This document shows positions 51,637 through 54,281 of a DNA stretch of 54,281 nucleotides, piece after piece. The stretch covers positions 1 to 54,281 of the forward strand of contig JAEULH010000011.1 of assembly GCA_016793925.1 (NCBI GenBank). The letters are read 5' to 3'. The notes under the pieces were generated by a model. It did no database searches. It was not told where the DNA came from and worked only from the letters and a program-made list of their open reading frames with translations. Positions within the stretch are counted from its first letter, which is position 1, and every line of letters starts with the position of its first letter. The stretch comes from Rhodospirillales bacterium. Its GTDB lineage: Bacteria; Pseudomonadota; Alphaproteobacteria; Rhodospirillales; Defluviicoccaceae. The position numbers and the translations under genes were made by a program.

Positions 51637-52747
51637 CCGCGCCCCTCCGGCCGCTCGCGGGTCAGCGCCAGGACCATGCCCATCGCCCAGGCCATCGCCA
51701 CCGTGGCGCTGCCGCCATAGGAGATGAACGGCAGAGTGATCCCCTTCGGCGGGATCAGGTGGGTGGTCGAGGCCATGTTCATCAGCGCCTGCATGCCGAA
51801 CAGCGACAGCAGCCCGGTTGCGGCGAGCACGACGAAGACGTCCTCGGCCTTCAGCGCCCGGCTGAACCCGCGCACGACGACGAAGGCGAAGATGAAGACG
51901 ATCAGAAGACAGGCGGCCAGCCCGAATTCCTCGCCGGCGACGGCGAAGATGAAGTCGGCGTGGGCGTCGGGAAGATAGGCCTTCACCTGGCCCTCGCCGG
52001 GGCCGACGCCGAAAAATCCGCCGCTTCGGAATGCGTCGAGGGCGCGGGAGATCTGAAAGCCGTCGCCGGTCGACGGGTCGAAGAAGTGATCGACCCGCAG
52101 GCGCACGTGGTCGAACATGAAGTAGGCGCCCGCGGCGCCGGCGAAGAACAGCACGACGACGATGGCGACGAGGATCAGTGGCAGGCCGGCGAGGAACACC
52201 TGGATCGCCCAGATGCCGGCGATCAGAAGCGTCGTGCCGATGTCAGGCTGGAGCACGAGGACGCTCGCGACCACCGCCATCAGCCCGGCGCTCACATAGA
52301 AGCCCCAGGCGTGGTCGCGGGCCCGGCTCTCGGCGACGATCCACGCCGAGATCACGGCGTAGGACACCTTGAGCATTTCGGACGGCTGCAGGGAAACGCC
52401 GCCGATCCGCACCCAGCGGGTGGCGCCCTTGATCTCGACACCGGCCACCAGCGTCATGGCGGTCAGCGCCAGGGCGAAGACGAAGACCAGGGCGGCGATC
52501 CTGCGGACGCCGGTCGGCGACAGCAGCGAGGTGACGAGCAGGACGGCCAGCGCGGACGGCAGGTAGAAGAATTGCCGCTGGGCGAAGTAGAACGGATCCA
52601 GGCCCATCCGTGTCGCAACCGCGGTCGACGCCGCCATCGTCAGCACCAGACCGCCGCCAATCAGGAGCAGCAGGGCGCCGAGGGTCCAGTGATCGACGGT
52701 CCACCACCAGCGGGCGAGCAGGCTCGTGTCGGTGCGGGGGAAGGTGC

Positions 52748-52751
<4 letters not shown>
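51633..52751 (-). CDS. ftsW: Septal SEDS glycosyltransferase FtsW
   Basis: 372 residues, ten membrane helices. SEDS marks are SLQPSEMLKVSYAVISAW, QPDIGTTLLIAGIW, PDAHADFIFAVAGEEFG and LPFISYGGSATVAMAW. It is distinguished from the RodA at 29973 by context. It polymerises septal peptidoglycan with FtsI. The start overlaps the murD stop. Confidence 0.97.
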
Positions 52752-54136
<1,385 letters not shown>

Positions 54137-54144
54137 GGCGGCCC

Positions 54145-54281
54145 TCACCGCAGCTTCAGCGTCGAGAGCCCGGCAAGCGCCAGGATCGAGGCGATGATCC
54201 AGAAGCGGATGACGATGGTCGGCTCCGCCCAGCCCATCTTCTCGAAGTGATGGTGGAGCGGCGCCATCCGGAACACCCGCC
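54145..54281 (-). CDS. mraY: Phospho-MurNAc-pentapeptide translocase MraY, C-terminal end only
   Basis: Only the last 44 residues are in the window. [25 protein letters not shown] is the conserved cytoplasmic loop with the HHH motif and the final membrane helix of MraY, which makes lipid I. It is upstream of murD in the same direction, with an 8-bp gap to the murD ATG. Confidence 0.93.
   Translation of the reverse strand, partial: RVFRMAPLHHHFEKMGWAEPTIVIRFWIIASILALAGLSTLKLR

Overview
The window looks like a piece of chromosome from a GC-rich alphaproteobacterium, probably Rhodospirillales-like. The lineage is inferred from the division/cell-wall cluster with murB and ddlB inside it, the alphaproteobacterial FtsZ tail, the complete ccmABCDEFGHI operon and the ATGA-coupled gene style. 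No tRNA, rRNA or CRISPR array was seen.

Layout. (1) 1-5740: two divergent class III CoA-transferase genes that closely resemble, from memory, smtA (succinyl-CoA:(S)-malate CoA-transferase) and mct (mesaconyl-CoA C1-C4 transferase) of the 3-hydroxypropionate bi-cycle. Their shared promoter region is split by a 3342-bp insertion at 1076-4417. That element has 21-bp perfect terminal inverted repeats, an 8-bp target duplication, an IS1-type transposase and about six cargo genes, some resembling toxin-antitoxin partners. (2) 5826-14446: a ketopantoate-reductase-family gene, mutT, argJ, secA with a clear sigma-70-type promoter, a KefC-type antiporter and a DUF2971-like gene. (3) 14413-19349: an AI-2E-family membrane protein, two SYLF-domain secreted proteins around a small unknown gene, a GntP-type permease and a two-CBS protein. 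(4) 19539-26574: the full cytochrome c maturation operon ccmABCDEFGHI. (5) 26811-29928: a Tat-exported multicopper oxidase, then a nickel module, hupE and nikR, preceded by a perfect GTATGA-N16-TCATAC palindrome that matches the E. coli NikR operator.

(6) 29973-35569, minus strand: the rod-shape operon mreB-mreC-mreD-mrdA-rodA. (7) 35570-38570: an AT-rich control region with three stacked inverted repeats ahead of an S8-type protease with RTX repeats, in which Glu occupies the usual catalytic His position. (8) 38650-54281, minus strand: the dcw cluster mraY(partial)-murD-ftsW-murG-murC-murB-ddlB-ftsQ-ftsA-ftsZ, followed by bamD, recN and ligA. lpxC, which commonly sits next to ftsZ in this group, is absent.

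Functionally most of the window is core envelope growth and division, protein export and cytochrome c biogenesis. The accessory interest lies in the CoA-transferase pair, the cargo-bearing insertion, the nickel regulon and the RTX protease locus. All identifications are by reading the translated sequence and recalling families; no search was run.
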